64,000 nucleotides of DNA from Fodinibius sp036381435 (lineage in GTDB: Bacteria; Bacteroidota; Rhodothermia; Balneolales; Balneolaceae), in contig DASVCW010000021.1 of assembly GCA_036381435.1 (NCBI GenBank), positions 1-64,000 on the forward strand. The letters run 5' to 3'. The notes beneath the pieces were generated by a model that was given only the letters and a program-made list of their open reading frames with translations, had not been told where the DNA came from and searched no databases. Shown piece after piece: positions 15,854 through 25,725 of this stretch. Each line of letters begins with the position of its first letter. Position 1 is the stretch's first letter. A program made the position numbers and the translations under genes.

Positions 15854-17656
15854 ATGTTTAAGCGTTCCATTCTTTACACTATCCTGTTTTTACTGATAGG
15901 ATGCCAAAGCACCGACAACTTACAGTTTCAGGAAGAAGTTCAAACCTATCTTGACAGTTATACCGAAACCTTTCAGCCCCTGTATTATGCTTCCGCAAAG
16001 GCTGCCTGGAGAGCTAATACACATATTGTTGAAGGGGATACGGCCACAGCTAATGCGGTGCAGCGAACCAGCGAAGCACTGGCGGCTTTTACCGGAAGTG
16101 AAGAAAACATCACCAAAGCCCGAAAGTATTTAGAACGGGAAGGGGATTTAAAAGAGATACAGGTTCGTCAGCTAAAAAGTATTCTATATGCGGCAGCTAA
16201 TAATCCCCAAACCGTTGATTCTTTAGTAAGCGAGCGCATTCGGCTCGAAAATGAGCTTAACAGCAAGCTTTATGGCTTTACTTTTGTGATTGATGATGAA
16301 GAAGTGACCACCAATGATATTGACCAAGTTTTAAAAGAGTCAACCAGCCTTGAAGAGCGTTTAAAAGCCTGGAAAGCCAGCAAAGAAGTGGGCAAGGAAC
16401 TCAAAGACGGTTTAGATAAGGTGCGGGACCTGCGGAATAAAACGGTACAAGCGCTCGGTTATGATAATTATTTCGCTTATCAGGTCTCCGAGTACGGAAT
16501 GAACGTTGAAGAAATGATGGATTTGATGGATAACATCATCAAAGAACTCTACCCCCTGTACCGGGAATTGCATACATATGCCCGTTACGAATTGGCTGAA
16601 AAATATGGCGTTGAAGAAGTGCCTGATATGCTGCCGGCCCACTGGCTTCCCAATCGCTGGGGACAAAGCTGGGCACCGATGGTAGAGATAGAAGGAATGA
16701 ATTTAAATGCACAGTTAAGTCAAAAATCAGCCGAAGATTTAGTTCATATTGCCGAAGATTTTTATGTGAGTCTTGGGTTTGATGAGCTTCCTCAATCATT
16801 CTGGGAGAAATCCAGCCTGTACCCCTTGCCCCCGGAAGCCGATTACAAGAAAAATAACCACGCTTCGGCCTGGCACCTGGATTTGAAAGATGACGTGCGC
16901 TCACTGATGAGCGTGGAACCCAATGCCGAGTGGTACGAAACCACGCATCACGAATTGGGCCACATTTACTACTACATGTCATACAGCAACCCCAATGTAC
17001 CGTTGTTGCTGAGGACCGGGGCCAATCGCGCTTTTCATGAGGCGATCGGTAGTTTGATGGGACTTGCTTCGATGCAAAAGCCCTATCTAGCTGAGGTTAA
17101 GCTGCTTCCGGAAAACACGGAATCCAACGAAATAAAAAAGTTGTTAAAAGATGCGCTGAATAATGTAGTCTTCATTCCTTTTTCGGCAGGACTGATGACT
17201 CACTTCGAGCATGCCCTTTATGTTGAAGATCTGCCCAAAGACCAGTTTAATGATCGCTGGTGGGAGCTTAAGAAAAAGTATCAGGGTATCGTACCGCCTA
17301 ACCCGCGCGGAGAAGAGTATAATGATGCCGCATCCAAAACGCATATTATCAATGATGCTGCACAATATTACGATTATGCAATCTCCAAGCTCATTTTATT
17401 TCAGCTGCATAATCATATAGCCACTGAGATTTTAAATCAGGACCCGCACGCTACCAATTATTATGGAAGCGAAGAAGTAGGCGAATTTTTAAGCAGCTTA
17501 ATGGAACCGGGAGCTACTGTTGACTGGAATAAACTAATCAAAGAAGCTACCGGCAGCGAACTCAGTGCACAAGCGATGGTTGATTATTTCCAGCCGCTCA
17601 TGGAATGGTTGAAAGAGCAAAATGAGGGGCGGGAATATACGTTGCCGAAGCTGTAA
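15854..17656 (+). CDS. M2-family peptidyl-dipeptidase lipoprotein (ACE-like)
   Basis: A 600-residue zinc peptidase related to angiotensin-converting enzyme, expected to remove dipeptides from peptide C-termini in the periplasm. The start gives a lipoprotein signal (YTILFLLIGCQST; Cys at about residue 17). The zinc site HHELGH is at about residue 366 (TTHHELGHIYYYMSYSN), with the downstream ligand Glu in FHEAIGSLMGLAS, as in M2 enzymes. The rest is helical as expected. It is preceded by a repeat-bearing gap of about 295 bases and is monocistronic. Similarity to M3 oligopeptidases is weaker. Confidence 0.92.
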   Translation: MFKRSILYTILFLLIGCQSTDNLQFQEEVQTYLDSYTETFQPLYYASAKAAWRANTHIVEGDTATANAVQRTSEALAAFTGSEENITKARKYLEREGDLKEIQVRQLKSILYAAANNPQTVDSLVSERIRLENELNSKLYGFTFVIDDEEVTTNDIDQVLKESTSLEERLKAWKASKEVGKELKDGLDKVRDLRNKTVQALGYDNYFAYQVSEYGMNVEEMMDLMDNIIKELYPLYRELHTYARYELAEKYGVEEVPDMLPAHWLPNRWGQSWAPMVEIEGMNLNAQLSQKSAEDLVHIAEDFYVSLGFDELPQSFWEKSSLYPLPPEADYKKNNHASAWHLDLKDDVRSLMSVEPNAEWYETTHHELGHIYYYMSYSNPNVPLLLRTGANRAFHEAIGSLMGLASMQKPYLAEVKLLPENTESNEIKKLLKDALNNVVFIPFSAGLMTHFEHALYVEDLPKDQFNDRWWELKKKYQGIVPPNPRGEEYNDAASKTHIINDAAQYYDYAISKLILFQLHNHIATEILNQDPHATNYYGSEEVGEFLSSLMEPGATVDWNKLIKEATGSELSAQAMVDYFQPLMEWLKEQNEGREYTLPKL

Positions 17657-18173
17657 ATGTAGTAATGTGTAGGGAGCAATCTTTTTTTGTACTTACTCAT
17701 CACTCGTCACTTATTATTTAACGTGCGCTCGACTTAAGAATAGTTGCGCATTGATGTTCATCCCATAAATCCCCCTGCGCCCCCTTTAAAAGGGGGAATG
17801 TTAAGATTTTGAAGGAACTAAATGGTTTATGGCCAATGACCTAAATTAATGACAGGGCAAAAATCCCAAAAACCAGAAGAACTTCCCCCTTTCCAAAGGG
17901 GGTTCGGGGGATTTTCCTGGGGATTTTTGAAGTGGAGATAGTCTAAAATGCAAAGATATCAATATTTCTTTTTCATCCTCATCGAACTTACGTTAGATAT
18001 GTGTCGGTTTATGTTTGAATTAAGAGAAATCTCGAAGAAACCACTCAAATTTAGTCCCTCCGACGGAGGGGTGCCCAATTTATTGGGCAGGGTGGTTGAA
18101 GTAAGGCTATTTACTCGTCTATAGCAGGGATAAAACAACTATTACCTTATCATCGAACTCACGTTATATACAG
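17657..18173. repeat. 517-base gap filled with composite nested repeats
   Basis: No gene seen. It contains CCCCCTGCGCCCCCTTTAAA (about 17771) facing CTTTCCAAAGGGGGTTCGGG (about 17888), then ATCGAACTTACGTTAGAT (about 17985) and ATCGAACTCACGTTATAT (about 18151), which match the outer end of the element at 4815-5019. Between them lies another GGAGGG/CCCTGCC palindrome near 18057-18095. Elements appear inserted into each other. Confidence 0.6.
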
Positions 18174-19226
18174 TTACAGAAATTGAACCGGCTCCTTTTT
18201 AGCTTCCCAGGGTTCCACTTCATAGTCAAGATCTAAAATCCAGGGGTGATAGGGAGGATGGTTCTCGTTATGAGTATTTTTAGACCGGTTTAATACACTT
18301 TGATGAATCACCGGTTTATCAGATCGCCCTTCGGGCCAGCCTCGAATTTCTTTGCGATACAGTTTTTGCCACCATTTTCCGCGGGAATCATGCATAAATC
18401 CATTTGGATCAGGATTTACAGGTACCCGATTCAAATCGTGTATTCGCAATCCGTTAGAAGCAGCCATATCAAGCATCCAAAGCAGGGGAATGTCAGAAAG
18501 TGCATGTTCTAAGTAGCCCCCGCCTACGTCAGTATGCATTCCGGGAAACCATACCTGTCGGATAGATTGATCGTACTTTTCTTGCGGGTCCCAAAGAACA
18601 GGGTGAAATGTTTTTCTTTGATCATCAATCGCAAGTGCCTGGTATGCATTTTCAACACTTTCACTGAGCTTGAAATTATGGAATTTGTGCTGAAAATAGG
18701 GAATTTGATCAAGTATAGCACTGATACCTTTAAATGGAACACCCAGTGCCGCAACAGTATCAAAACAACCAAGGAACTTTACTTTTGTCCACATCGTATG
18801 ATGTTTATCAATAAACTTTTCGGCTTGTTTTTTCAATAGTTCATCATCCTTGATGTGGTAAATTTGATAAGCACGATTGATGAGATCAGGGCGTGATTTA
18901 GGCAATATGCCAAAGTGATGAATAAAAGCGGAAAGACTTCTGACAGTTGCGGCTCCCCGGCTAAAACCCATTAAAAAAATTTGATCTCCCGACTCGAAAT
19001 TTTCAAACAGAAATTGGTAGCAGTCTTTAATATTTTTTGAGATGCCGTAGCCCGAAATTAATCCCAGCCATTTAGAATAGTTGGTTCCAAGGCCCGGATC
19101 ATAATAAACAATCTGTTCATCAGTCCGGTCTTCAATCATGTTGAAGATCCTGTAAATATTTGAGTTGACTCCTACCCCGCCTTCCTGGCCCGTTCCGTCC
19201 GAAAGGATAACTATGTTTTTGGACAT
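18174..19226 (-). CDS. DUF2235 alpha/beta-hydrolase family protein
   Basis: A 350-residue protein of the DUF2235 family, which includes type VI secretion phospholipases (Tle1) and many stand-alone proteins of unknown role. The start NIVILSDGTGQEGG, YYDPGLGT, the nucleophile elbow GFSRGAATVR (Ser near residue 109), LGCFDTVAALGVP and WFPGMHTDVGGGY with a likely catalytic His are present. There is no signal peptide and no secretion genes nearby, so I call it a predicted hydrolase with unknown substrate rather than an effector. Confidence 0.88.
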   Translation of the reverse strand: MSKNIVILSDGTGQEGGVGVNSNIYRIFNMIEDRTDEQIVYYDPGLGTNYSKWLGLISGYGISKNIKDCYQFLFENFESGDQIFLMGFSRGAATVRSLSAFIHHFGILPKSRPDLINRAYQIYHIKDDELLKKQAEKFIDKHHTMWTKVKFLGCFDTVAALGVPFKGISAILDQIPYFQHKFHNFKLSESVENAYQALAIDDQRKTFHPVLWDPQEKYDQSIRQVWFPGMHTDVGGGYLEHALSDIPLLWMLDMAASNGLRIHDLNRVPVNPDPNGFMHDSRGKWWQKLYRKEIRGWPEGRSDKPVIHQSVLNRSKNTHNENHPPYHPWILDLDYEVEPWEAKKEPVQFL

Positions 19227-19266
19227 GGATAAATGAACTTATTTAAGAAGATTAAGAGTTTTAACG

Positions 19267-19467
19267 GTTTACCAATTAGATTTTCGTTTTGCCCCGTTAG
19301 GGGTAATCTATTGGTAGAAAATATATAGCTCCTGTCGCCGTGCCGTTAGGTACGGAATGGGAGTTGCTTCCCGCAACATCGTGTCCCTAAGGGACACAAC
19401 TAAGAAGCTTATCATATTTTCTACCAACATGTCATCCCTAACAGGATGATTTTAATCGGCAAACACA
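19267..19467. repeat. large palindromic repeat, GTTTACCAATTAGA / GGTAAAC type
   Basis: GGTTTACCAATTAG and TTTTGCCCCGTTAGGGGTAA at the left face TAACAGGATGATTTTAATCG and GGCAAACAC at the right, with GGTAGAAAATATA/TATTTTCTACCA inside. A shorter relative with matching ends is at 42859-42917. It occupies most of the gap 19227-19642, where no gene is seen. Confidence 0.65.
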
Positions 19468-19642
19468 TAGTTTTAATTATATCTCAAGGCCATCCCCCGA
19501 ACCCCGTTCTTCCGAAAGAATGCCTACGGTTAAAGGGGGAATATTCTGTTGATGAGGTTCGGTGGATAACCTTTTTGTGGACCACTCAAACCTCAAACCT
19601 CAAACCTCAAGCCTCCAATCTCCGAACTTTCACCTTTCCCTA

Positions 19643-19927
19643 CTACACAAACTTCCCTAACAGCTTCAGGATAACACCCGAAAATTCTTCAGCCCGGCCA
19701 ACTATTTCATTGACTTTTGAATTGCGGTTCTCCGCGGATTTTACGATTTGCATCAGCTCAGCCAGTTTCTTTTGATCTCCGCGCTTCGGAAACAGACTTG
19801 TAATTTCATCTTTGGTCATGGTTGTGACTGATGATATTCTACCTGCGACCTCTTCATCCGCATCTTTTTTGGCTTTTGCCGAAAGCTCATCAAAGTCTTC
19901 AAGCAGTTCATCCAATTCTTTAGACAT
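19643..19927 (-). CDS. small helical protein of unknown function
   Basis: A 94-residue, charged, helical protein without signal peptide or known motif (SKELDELLEDFDELSAKAKK ... AEFSG-like C-terminus). I place the start at ATG 19927 because GAGGGG lies 4-9 bases upstream; a longer TTG frame would read through that ribosome site. It begins only 15 bases after the stop of the lipoprotein gene upstream, so the two are probably co-transcribed. I do not recognise a family. Confidence 0.6.
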   Translation of the reverse strand: MSKELDELLEDFDELSAKAKKDADEEVAGRISSVTTMTKDEITSLFPKRGDQKKLAELMQIVKSAENRNSKVNEIVGRAEEFSGVILKLLGKFV

Positions 19928-19942
19928 CTGACCCCTCAATTT

Positions 19943-20539
19943 TTAGTTAGCCTTAGTAATCGCTTCCATAATTTGTTGTGTCTTTTTATCAATCGCATCA
20001 ATATATACCCCTATTTCTGCTTGTTCTACTCCCAGCATATCCAAATAACGCTGTCGGTTTTCAGCCACTTTAGACGAGCTCATAAGAAAGGAAGTGAGGG
20101 TGTTATTAGCCGAGAGTATCTGCAGGTAATTATAGTGAAGATTGTTCTCAATGGTTGTTTCCAACTCGTTAAGCGGCTGCATAAATTCAGCCCGGCTGTC
20201 CCGGATTTCTTTCAGCATTCGCGGGCCCAATCCGGTTAGGAATTGCAAGCGCGCTGCTTTATCGTCTTCAGAAACAAGTTTATTCCAATAAGAAGAGACC
20301 TGCGGTTGTGAAAAGAAGCTTTTTGCATAGGCGGGAATCCATTCTTGTTCAAAAATCCGGTTTACTCTCTTCCGCTTGAGCTCAAAATACTCATGAACCA
20401 ATCTCAGATGTGCTCGCTCCATTACAGCGACTCTTTCTCCAATCTCTTGCGACAATACAGGAGCTTCTTTTGGAATAGAAGCGCACCCGGCAATAAGAAA
20501 TAAACTTAACGCTAATAAAAATATTCGATTTGTACCCAT
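19943..20539 (-). CDS. helical lipoprotein of unknown function
   Basis: A 198-residue protein with a classic lipobox (FLLALSLFLIAGCAS; Cys 19), so it should be anchored in the inner or outer membrane facing the periplasm. The mature part is almost entirely helical and charged (ERAHLRLVHEYFELKRKRVN ... IDKKTQQIMEAITKAN). No catalytic motif is apparent. It is first in a two-gene unit with the 94-residue protein; together they may act on the envelope, but this is a guess from position only. Confidence 0.65.
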   Translation of the reverse strand: MGTNRIFLLALSLFLIAGCASIPKEAPVLSQEIGERVAVMERAHLRLVHEYFELKRKRVNRIFEQEWIPAYAKSFFSQPQVSSYWNKLVSEDDKAARLQFLTGLGPRMLKEIRDSRAEFMQPLNELETTIENNLHYNYLQILSANNTLTSFLMSSSKVAENRQRYLDMLGVEQAEIGVYIDAIDKKTQQIMEAITKAN

Positions 20540-20924
20540 AGCCCTCTTTTTTGCAGATGATTTACTCTACAATAAGAAACAGGCAGGATATTTGCAATTA
20601 ATAGGTTTAAAACATCTGCTGCAGTTACAAATGACATTGGGGATCTAAGTGATACTGCGGGCTATAAGGCTCTTGAAAAATTTATCAATTGCTAATTGTT
20701 AATTCTGCTCTAAGCCCAAAATCAATCATTAGAATTTATGATATTAGATTTTTTTAATGTTTATTTTTTTATCCCTATTCTTCACCCGAACTAAAAAAGA
20801 AATGGCAATGATTAAAAGCGGATTTAGCTTCGGGATATTTTCCCTCCGGACAAACAAAAATATAGTCTTAACTATTGAGTTATAGTAAACATAGCCCCAT
20901 TTCTTAAATCGTTCTGCACCCCCA
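20540..20924. other. 385-base AT-rich gap, no gene seen
   Basis: Shared upstream region of the divergent lipoprotein gene and the histidine kinase gene. It has no palindrome of the families found elsewhere and no convincing reading frame. Any promoters for both directions must lie here, but I could not assign boxes with confidence. Confidence 0.5.
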
Positions 20925-23021
20925 ATGAAAAAGGTATTTCCTGTAAATAATTTTGTCTCAAAATCGGCATTAGCATGCCTGCCGGCTGCAGTATGGATTT
21001 ACTTTAGCGGCAGCCCGTTGTCTTTTTTAATCGCAGAAAGAGTACTGATAGCTACTTACCAAACCTACATAGGTCTCTTCTTTTTGTTGGCAGCTTCCGC
21101 ACTCTGGTATAAGTTGATCAGTCGAATTGCTGAAGCACTGAAAGTAAGTAATGAGTGTATCGAACGGTTAATGAAAAGAGAACAGGAAGCATATATAGAA
21201 ACCGAGAAAGCAAAGCTAAAGCTTGCAGAAGAACACAATTTGCTTCGCTCCATAATCGACAATCACCAGGATTATATATATGTAAAGGATCAGCAAAGGA
21301 GATTTGTTGTAAGTAACAAAGCGCAAAATATTGAAATTTTTGGTACTAACTCGGAAAGGGCGGTGATAGGCAAAACGGCCTATGATCTATTTGAACCTAA
21401 GACAGCTGAGGCCATTGATAGTGATGATAGAAAGGTTATTGAAAGCGGAGTGCCCATAATTAATCGTGAAGAAGCAGCCTTAGATGTTAAGGGAAATAAA
21501 ATATGGCTTCTTACAACAAAACTGCCGCTACGGAATCAAAATGACGATATATATGGACTGGTAGGCATTACTCATAATATCACAGAGAAGAAAAAAATTA
21601 GTGTAGAAATTAAACTGCTGAAAGAGCGATATGAAATGGTTCTTAAAGCCACTAAAGATATAGTGTATGATTGGGATGTCTCCTCAAACAGCTTGTTGTG
21701 GAGTCAGAATTTTAAAACAATTTTTGGCCATGATTTAAATAAAGAAGAGTATACTATCGAAAAATGGGCAGAGAAAATACATCCGGATGACCAACAACAT
21801 ACCTATGAAAGTTTAATGCAGGCCTTAGGCTCACCTTCGGAATCTGAATGGCGATCAGAGTACCGGTTTAAAAAAGCAGATGGTTCTTATGCTGCTGTTC
21901 TGGAACGGGGCTTTATTACCAGAAATGAAAAGGGGCAGGTAACACGAATGGTTGGGGCTTTAGAGGACATTACAGAACGAAAGCAGTACGAGAAAAGGCT
22001 TCAAAATACCGAGCAAAGGCTGCGTGATATTTTGGAGAACAGTACAAATATGTTCTATGCCCACAATGCCAATCATGAGATCACCTATGTTAGTCCGCAA
22101 TCGCGGGAATTCCTTGGTTGTGGCCCGGAAGAGGCGATGAAGCGATGGACTGAATTCATTACAAATCATCCGGTAAACAAAAAGGGATTGGAATCTGCTG
22201 AAAGAGCAATTAAAACATGCCAGCCCCAGCCTTCTTATGAATTGGAATTGAAAAAAAAGAATGGTGAAATTATCTGGGTTGAAGTAAACGAAGCGCCCGT
22301 GGTAAGAGACGGACAGGCGGAGGCTATTGTTGGTTCACTTACCGATATCACAGAGCGTAAAGAGACAGAAAAGAAGCTGCATGAATCATTAAAGGAAAAA
22401 GAAGTTCTGCTGACCGAAGTACATCACAGGGTAAAAAATAACCTGGCCGTAGTATCAGGTATGATGCAGCTTCAGGCTTTTGATGAAGAAAAGAGCGAGC
22501 TGAAAAGTAAACTAATCGATAATGTTACCCGTATTCAATCTATGGCTTACATCCATGAACATTTGTATCAATCTGACAGCTTCTCAGATTTAGATTTTTC
22601 GGCAAATCTAAAAGAATTAATCGAAGGTATTACAGCTACCATTCCAACAGAAACTGATATCACACTGGAATTTAATACAGATCCTGTTCAATTGAATGTA
22701 AATCAAGCCATGCCGGCTTCATTAATTGTCAACGAAGTGGTTACTAACATCCTTAAACATGCCTTTAAGGATATGAAGAAAGGCAAAATCACTTCTGAAT
22801 TAGCACAAATTGATGACCAGGTAAAGTTATGGATTTCAGACAACGGTATAGGTCTGCCTGAAGATTTTAGCAAAGGCAAAACGCTGGGGCTTCAACTTAT
22901 TAATGAATTATCAAGACAGTTAGCTGCCGAGTATGAATATAAATCGACAGCTAACGGTTCTTTGTTTATACTTGGATTTGAAAAATCAGATTCTAAGGGA
23001 ATAGGTAATGCCGCTTTGTAG
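20925..23021 (+). CDS. membrane PAS sensor histidine kinase (HisKA_2/HWE-like)
   Basis: A 698-residue sensor kinase. Two hydrophobic segments (about residues 15-32 and 44-62) are followed by a short coiled coil, then three PAS domains (about 106-225, 235-350 and 360-485; e.g. LRSIIDNHQDYIYVKDQQRR, KATKDIVYDWDVSSNSLLWS, ENSTNMFYAHNANHEITYVS) and the HisKA_2 dimer domain with phospho-acceptor in EVHHRVKNNLAVVSGMMQLQ. The HATPase domain has the N box VNEVVTNILKHAF, the G1 box SDNGIGLPEDF and LGLQLINEL. No response regulator is adjacent, so its partner is unknown. Signal input is probably intracellular through PAS. Confidence 0.93.
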   Translation: MKKVFPVNNFVSKSALACLPAAVWIYFSGSPLSFLIAERVLIATYQTYIGLFFLLAASALWYKLISRIAEALKVSNECIERLMKREQEAYIETEKAKLKLAEEHNLLRSIIDNHQDYIYVKDQQRRFVVSNKAQNIEIFGTNSERAVIGKTAYDLFEPKTAEAIDSDDRKVIESGVPIINREEAALDVKGNKIWLLTTKLPLRNQNDDIYGLVGITHNITEKKKISVEIKLLKERYEMVLKATKDIVYDWDVSSNSLLWSQNFKTIFGHDLNKEEYTIEKWAEKIHPDDQQHTYESLMQALGSPSESEWRSEYRFKKADGSYAAVLERGFITRNEKGQVTRMVGALEDITERKQYEKRLQNTEQRLRDILENSTNMFYAHNANHEITYVSPQSREFLGCGPEEAMKRWTEFITNHPVNKKGLESAERAIKTCQPQPSYELELKKKNGEIIWVEVNEAPVVRDGQAEAIVGSLTDITERKETEKKLHESLKEKEVLLTEVHHRVKNNLAVVSGMMQLQAFDEEKSELKSKLIDNVTRIQSMAYIHEHLYQSDSFSDLDFSANLKELIEGITATIPTETDITLEFNTDPVQLNVNQAMPASLIVNEVVTNILKHAFKDMKKGKITSELAQIDDQVKLWISDNGIGLPEDFSKGKTLGLQLINELSRQLAAEYEYKSTANGSLFILGFEKSDSKGIGNAAL

Positions 23022-23049
23022 TAGTTAAACCAGCTAATTAACCAACCTG

Positions 23050-23126
23050 TAAGCGTCCGTAGGACCTTACAGCGTTGATTGGGAAGACGCTGACAGGAAT
23101 CAGAAAACTGATACGCTGTCAGGTCA
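23050..23126. repeat. CTGACAG-type paired palindrome
   Basis: AAGCGTCCGTAGGACCTTAC, AGACGCTGACAGGAA and GATACGCTGTCAGGTC share their core with the element at 33105-33190, upstream of the giant curlin gene. It lies between the convergent kinase and protease genes. Confidence 0.55.
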
Positions 23127-23163
23127 TGTTTTTATTCTTAACCGCTCAACTCGTTAATTATTG

Positions 23164-25584
23164 CTATTCAACAGAAAGAATTTCTTCAATACGTTTAGCC
23201 ATGGCTTTCAGGTGAAGCCGGGTGATTTCATTAGCCGCATCTGAAACTTTTCCTTCAATTGCATCTTGTAGTGTTACCAATTGTCCCCGCACTACCGGTC
23301 GGATATCCGTTCCTTCAGTTTCCTCATCATTTAACAGCCACTTCAGATGATCAATATAACCACGCTGAAGGTTGCGGCGATAGATACTGATTTGAGGTTG
23401 AGCAGAACCCAGTTCACTCCATATGCTTTGACGTACATTATCCATAAACACAGCAATAGGATATGCCTTTTCCGGCCACCGTGCTTCAATTTCCACTAAA
23501 CGCTGCAGGCGATCCGGTTCGAGTAAGTCTCTTAGAACCTCTACTTGCAAAGATCGCATTTGATCAACCGCATTAGCACGGGATACACGGGCAAGAATTT
23601 CATCATTCAAAAGCCAGACGGGTGGATCAAAAGCATAATTTGCCAGAAACTCAACAGCACGTTCCTGTTTATCCCGTGGCACAGGCGTATAAACAGGACC
23701 TGTTTGTTCAAAGGTTTTGTGATTCGCATAAATGCCGCCTACTACGTTAGCAACATCACCGGTATACTGACTCCACATACCTAACAGCTCGCCATAAATT
23801 TCATCCAGTGCTTCATAAGTTTCACCACGGGTAGAAGTCCACTCAATCAAATTAGGAACCACCCGTTTTAAATTCTTGATACCGAGACGACTTGCCGCTA
23901 CATGATCAGCCCCAAGATCTTCAGTCTGGGCACGGGGATCAGCACTGGCATCAGGCCAGGATAAAAATCGATACATGGGGTCATCAGCATGAGCCAAAAT
24001 CATTTCATCAAGCTGCTTTTCGCGTTCATCCGCATTCAGCTCCGGGAAACGACGATAACCCCATTCAACGGCATAAAGATCATAGGGGCCTACTTTACGA
24101 ATGAATCGCTCAACACCATCACCCGGTTGTGCAATATAATTCTGGCGTGCATAATCCATGATGGAAGCTGCAACTCCATATTTTTTGGTGAAAGTTGGAG
24201 AGCGAAGACTGTCAACGGGGTAGGAACTGCTGGCAATCATATTATGGGGAAGCCCAATTGCGTGTCCTACTTCATGAGCAATCACTTGCTGCATGGTTTC
24301 TCCGATAAGATCATCCGGCAGACGAAGTGTGCGAGCCTCGGGATTCGCAGCTCCTGTTTCAATCATTAACCGATTGCGATACGAGCGCAAATGATTATGA
24401 TACCAGATGATATCACTTTCAATAATTTCTCCCGAGCGTGGATCAACCACACTTGGTCCCATGGCATTTCGAGTGGTACTGGCAACCCAGCGAAGCGTAG
24501 AATAGCGAACATCTTCCGCACTCCATTCAGGATCTTCCTCTTTGGTAGGCGCTATTTTTGCAACAATGGCATTTTTAAATCCCGCTTTACGAAAGGCCTC
24601 GTTCCATTCTTCAATGCCATCTATCGCATAAGGATACCAGCGTTTGGGCACTTCCCTGCCAATATAAAAAACAATCGGCTCAACAGGCTCTACCAGTTCA
24701 CCCCGCATGTATGCTTCTTTATCACTCGGAACTAAATTCCAACGATTGATGAAACATTCTTCATCGGCTTTTAATGCTTCGCTACCATAATTAATGTGTT
24801 CAGTATCAAAATATCCAACCCTTATATCGCACTGGCGAGAAGTCATCAACTCTTGGGGGAGTAAAACCATTGATTGATTCATTTGTACAGAAAAAACTCC
24901 GCGTCCCACTGCCGGCTCTCCCGTTGCCCGGAAAGTAAGTGTGTGACGAACCTCTACATTTAGTGGATAGGAATGAGCAAAGTTAATGAACGTACGGTCT
25001 TCATCCAGTCCACGAATTTCCCACTGTTCATGTGCCCTGGTAGGGATACCGCTTATAGCCTGTGCATCAGCGGTATATAAGTCGCTTACTTCGATTACTA
25101 CAGCATCGCCGTCAGGACTTTCTGCCTGAATTTCAAAAATGGCAAGCACCGGCTCAAAAGTATTGGCATCAACCGAGTTTGCGATGGCTAATGTATCGGC
25201 AGCTACACTTGCATAAGAAACGGGTTTGAGCAAAATACGATTACCATCCCGTGTCCAGTGAATGACGCGTTCGGCGATTTTTCGCCCCGCGTTTAAATAA
25301 GAACCGAGTTCGGCAGGCACTTTTGCAAGGCGGCTGATGAGCAGCATATCTTCGCCTAAAAGAGAATCCGGAATTTCGTAGAAAAGCTTATCGCCTGCGC
25401 GGTGAATGGTAACCAGTCCGCTGTCAGTTTCAGCATCTGCCGGGATTAGCTGGTTATAGGGTTTGAGGCCGTCGGCAGTATTGGCTGATTGATTTGCAAC
25501 ATTTTGAGTGGAGGCACATCCAGTGGTGAACAGGAGCGCGCTTATGAATAGGGTGGTGAAAAATTTTAGCGGGGAAAATAGCAT
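23164..25584 (-). CDS. lipoprotein zinc-dependent metalloprotease (DUF5117 type), paralogue 2
   Basis: An 806-residue paralogue of the enzyme at 6613-9078. Here the signal is a lipoprotein type (FISALLFTTGCAST; Cys near 23). A DUF5117-like N-terminal domain (YEIPDSLLGEDMLLISRLAK) is followed by the metzincin site HEVGHAIGLPHN (about residue 440) and a Met-turn-like ASIMDYARQNY about 30 residues later; the longer gap differs from the other copy. WYPYAIDGIEEWNEAFRKAG is shared with relatives. Expected to work in the periplasm or at the outer membrane; substrate unknown. Confidence 0.88.
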   Translation of the reverse strand: MLFSPLKFFTTLFISALLFTTGCASTQNVANQSANTADGLKPYNQLIPADAETDSGLVTIHRAGDKLFYEIPDSLLGEDMLLISRLAKVPAELGSYLNAGRKIAERVIHWTRDGNRILLKPVSYASVAADTLAIANSVDANTFEPVLAIFEIQAESPDGDAVVIEVSDLYTADAQAISGIPTRAHEQWEIRGLDEDRTFINFAHSYPLNVEVRHTLTFRATGEPAVGRGVFSVQMNQSMVLLPQELMTSRQCDIRVGYFDTEHINYGSEALKADEECFINRWNLVPSDKEAYMRGELVEPVEPIVFYIGREVPKRWYPYAIDGIEEWNEAFRKAGFKNAIVAKIAPTKEEDPEWSAEDVRYSTLRWVASTTRNAMGPSVVDPRSGEIIESDIIWYHNHLRSYRNRLMIETGAANPEARTLRLPDDLIGETMQQVIAHEVGHAIGLPHNMIASSSYPVDSLRSPTFTKKYGVAASIMDYARQNYIAQPGDGVERFIRKVGPYDLYAVEWGYRRFPELNADEREKQLDEMILAHADDPMYRFLSWPDASADPRAQTEDLGADHVAASRLGIKNLKRVVPNLIEWTSTRGETYEALDEIYGELLGMWSQYTGDVANVVGGIYANHKTFEQTGPVYTPVPRDKQERAVEFLANYAFDPPVWLLNDEILARVSRANAVDQMRSLQVEVLRDLLEPDRLQRLVEIEARWPEKAYPIAVFMDNVRQSIWSELGSAQPQISIYRRNLQRGYIDHLKWLLNDEETEGTDIRPVVRGQLVTLQDAIEGKVSDAANEITRLHLKAMAKRIEEILSVE

Positions 25585-25725
25585 AACATTTTGTTTTTAT
25601 TTACAATCATTGATGATTGAGTATAATAAAAGAAAATGTTACAGGATATTAAAAAAAGAAACGCAGATTAAGCTGATTTCGCTGATGAAGCAGACAATTC
25701 CCTGTCCGACTGCCGCTGCCTCCTG

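Noticed and set aside
18174..19226. Type VI secretion effector (Tle1-like).
   Set aside because: Only the DUF2235 fold is seen; there are no VgrG, PAAR or immunity genes nearby.
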